Of a stretch of DNA of 64,000 nucleotides, positions 61,374 through 64,000 are shown piece after piece (the stretch's first letter is position 1; the number at the start of each line of letters is the position of its first letter). The notes under the pieces were generated by a model. That model searched no databases, was not told the origin of the DNA, and saw only the letters and a list, made by a program, of their open reading frames with translations. This DNA comes from Novosphingobium aureum (GTDB lineage: Bacteria > Pseudomonadota > Alphaproteobacteria > Sphingomonadales > Sphingomonadaceae): positions 1,922,001-1,986,000 of the forward strand of contig NZ_JADZGI010000001.1 in NCBI RefSeq assembly GCF_015865035.1, in the 5' to 3' direction. Position numbers and translations under genes: made by a program.

Positions 61374-61476
61374 CCCGCTTCGACGAATGAACGTCACCGA
61401 GCCGTACAAGCCGCCTTGCCTCTTCTCAGGGAGGCGATCCGTGCGGTGTCATCCACTGACGTGAGGAATGGGGATA

Positions 61477-63393
<1,917 letters not shown>

Positions 63394-63414
63394 CCAGCCT
63401 GCTGAAAACATGAG

Positions 63415-63445
63415 GCGTCACCGGTGCTCCGCGCGCCGGTGACGC
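63415..63445 (+). terminator. strong hairpin between dnaK and dnaJ
   Basis: The 10-bp perfect arms GCGTCACCGG and CCGGTGACGC follow the dnaK stop by 21 bp. No T-run follows (TTCGGTTATC), so it is more likely a partial terminator or mRNA processing/stability element that lowers dnaJ relative to dnaK. Confidence 0.6.
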
Positions 63446-63473
63446 TTCGGTTATCGAAGGGGGTTACGACCAA

Positions 63474-64000
63474 GTGTCAGCTACCGAGATAGACTACTAC
63501 GAACTGCTCGAGGTTTCGCGCGACGCCGACGACAAGACGATCAAGTCGGCTTATCGTCGCATGGCGATGCGCTTCCATCCGGACAAGAACCCGGGCGATG
63601 CAGAGGCCGAAGCCCGCTTCAAGCAGTGCAGCGAGGCCTACGATTGCCTCAAGGATCCGCAGAAGCGCGCTGCCTACGACCGCTTCGGCCATCAGGCCTA
63701 CCAGCAGGGTATGGGCGGCGGTGGCGGGGGTGCCGGGATGGGCGCCGAATTCGGCGACATCGGCGACATCTTCGAATCCATCTTCGGCAGCGCCTTTGGC
63801 GGTGGCGGCGGTGGTGGCCGTCAGCAGGCGCGCCGCGGCGCGGACTTGCGCTACGACATGGAAGTGAGCCTCGACGAGGCTTTCCACGGCAAGCAGACCG
63901 AGATCACCATCGAAGTCTCGCAGACATGCGAGCCCTGCGATGGGTCAGGCGCGGAGCCCGGCACGGCCAAGCGCACCTGCAACATGTGTGCAGGCCATGG
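63474..64000 (+). CDS. dnaJ: chaperone DnaJ (3' truncated by window end)
   Basis: The N-terminal 175 codons are present. The start is GTG (MSATEIDYYELLEVSRDADD), preceded by GAAGGGGG ~8 nt upstream. The J-domain has the HPD motif in RFHPDKNPGD near residue 34, followed by a Gly-rich linker (GMGGGGGGAGMGAEFG). The zinc-finger region then begins with CEPCDGSG and CNMCAGHG where the window ends. DnaJ stimulates DnaK's ATPase and delivers substrates. It is 80 bp downstream of dnaK in the same operon. Confidence 0.97.
   Translation, partial: MSATEIDYYELLEVSRDADDKTIKSAYRRMAMRFHPDKNPGDAEAEARFKQCSEAYDCLKDPQKRAAYDRFGHQAYQQGMGGGGGGAGMGAEFGDIGDIFESIFGSAFGGGGGGGRQQARRGADLRYDMEVSLDEAFHGKQTEITIEVSQTCEPCDGSGAEPGTAKRTCNMCAGH

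Overview
The window is 64 kb of GC-rich chromosome from an alphaproteobacterium. Gene content and order point to Sphingomonadales, probably a Novosphingobium- or Sphingomonas-like organism. The basis is the mreBCD-mrdA-rodA order, hemW-rdgB-rph next to hrcA-grpE, MutL with an intrinsic endonuclease motif, a PEP-CTERM protein, single-domain PilZ proteins, a DOMON-like protein and TraB/GumN lipoproteins. Order-level placement is inference, since no database search was possible. Coding density is very high and genes often share their stop and start bases. I see no insertion sequence, prophage, CRISPR array or rRNA; most of the window is core genome.

Layout. 1-3.3 kb: 3' part of tamB, a small lipoprotein and a PilZ protein. 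3.3-3.6 kb: three identical tandem tRNA-Lys(CTT) genes. 3.7-9.6 kb: the rod-shape operon mreB-mreC-mreD-mrdA-rodA (minus strand). 9.9-14.3 kb: mutL, a lipoprotein, a glutaredoxin-MauE fusion and ychF. 14.5-18.1 kb: a TPR lipoprotein, a repeat-rich PEP-CTERM protein, pth and rplY. 18.2-21.2 kb: two TraB/GumN paralogues and a small cassette of an XRE regulator with two membrane proteins, one only 57 aa. 21.3-28.8 kb: glyQS, ppdK, a methyltransferase and comF. 29-35 kb: hisI, then a minus-strand run of a TonB receptor with a His/Asp-rich loop, an MFS exporter, cysK and a dienelactone hydrolase, headed by a Zur-like box. 35-39.4 kb: PilZ, tyrS, DOMON-like, namZ-like and a DODA-type dioxygenase. 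39.4-43.9 kb: a five-gene operon in which a MoxR ATPase and its VWA partner are separated by GFA, DUF817 and an unknown secreted protein. 44-48.8 kb: GT87 transferase, NYN-domain protein, DUF2059 protein and parE. 48.9-54.3 kb: lpoA-like gene divergent from rsmI-yraN, a His-rich secreted protein, gshB, a DedA protein and aqpZ. 54.3-57.8 kb: xerC, hemW, rdgB, rph. 57.8-64 kb: hrcA-grpE, a glycine-zipper lipoprotein, a HExxH protein, a PCuAC copper chaperone, and dnaK-dnaJ (dnaJ cut by the window end) behind a good RpoH-type promoter.

How the genes work together. Cell-wall and envelope construction dominates: MreBCD/PBP2/RodA, TamB, the LpoA-like lipoprotein, the NamZ-like hydrolase and a DedA flippase candidate. 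Translation follows (Pth, L25, GlyQS, TyrS, RsmI, tRNA-Lys), then proteostasis (HrcA, GrpE, DnaK, DnaJ) and metal handling (Zur-like box with TonB receptor, PCuAC, His-rich secreted protein). The parts least like a standard annotation are the XRE/small membrane protein cassette with phased promoter repeats, the expanded MoxR-VWA operon, the putative zinc-controlled run and a possible minus-strand small RNA near 28.9 kb. None of these is proven to be a new system.
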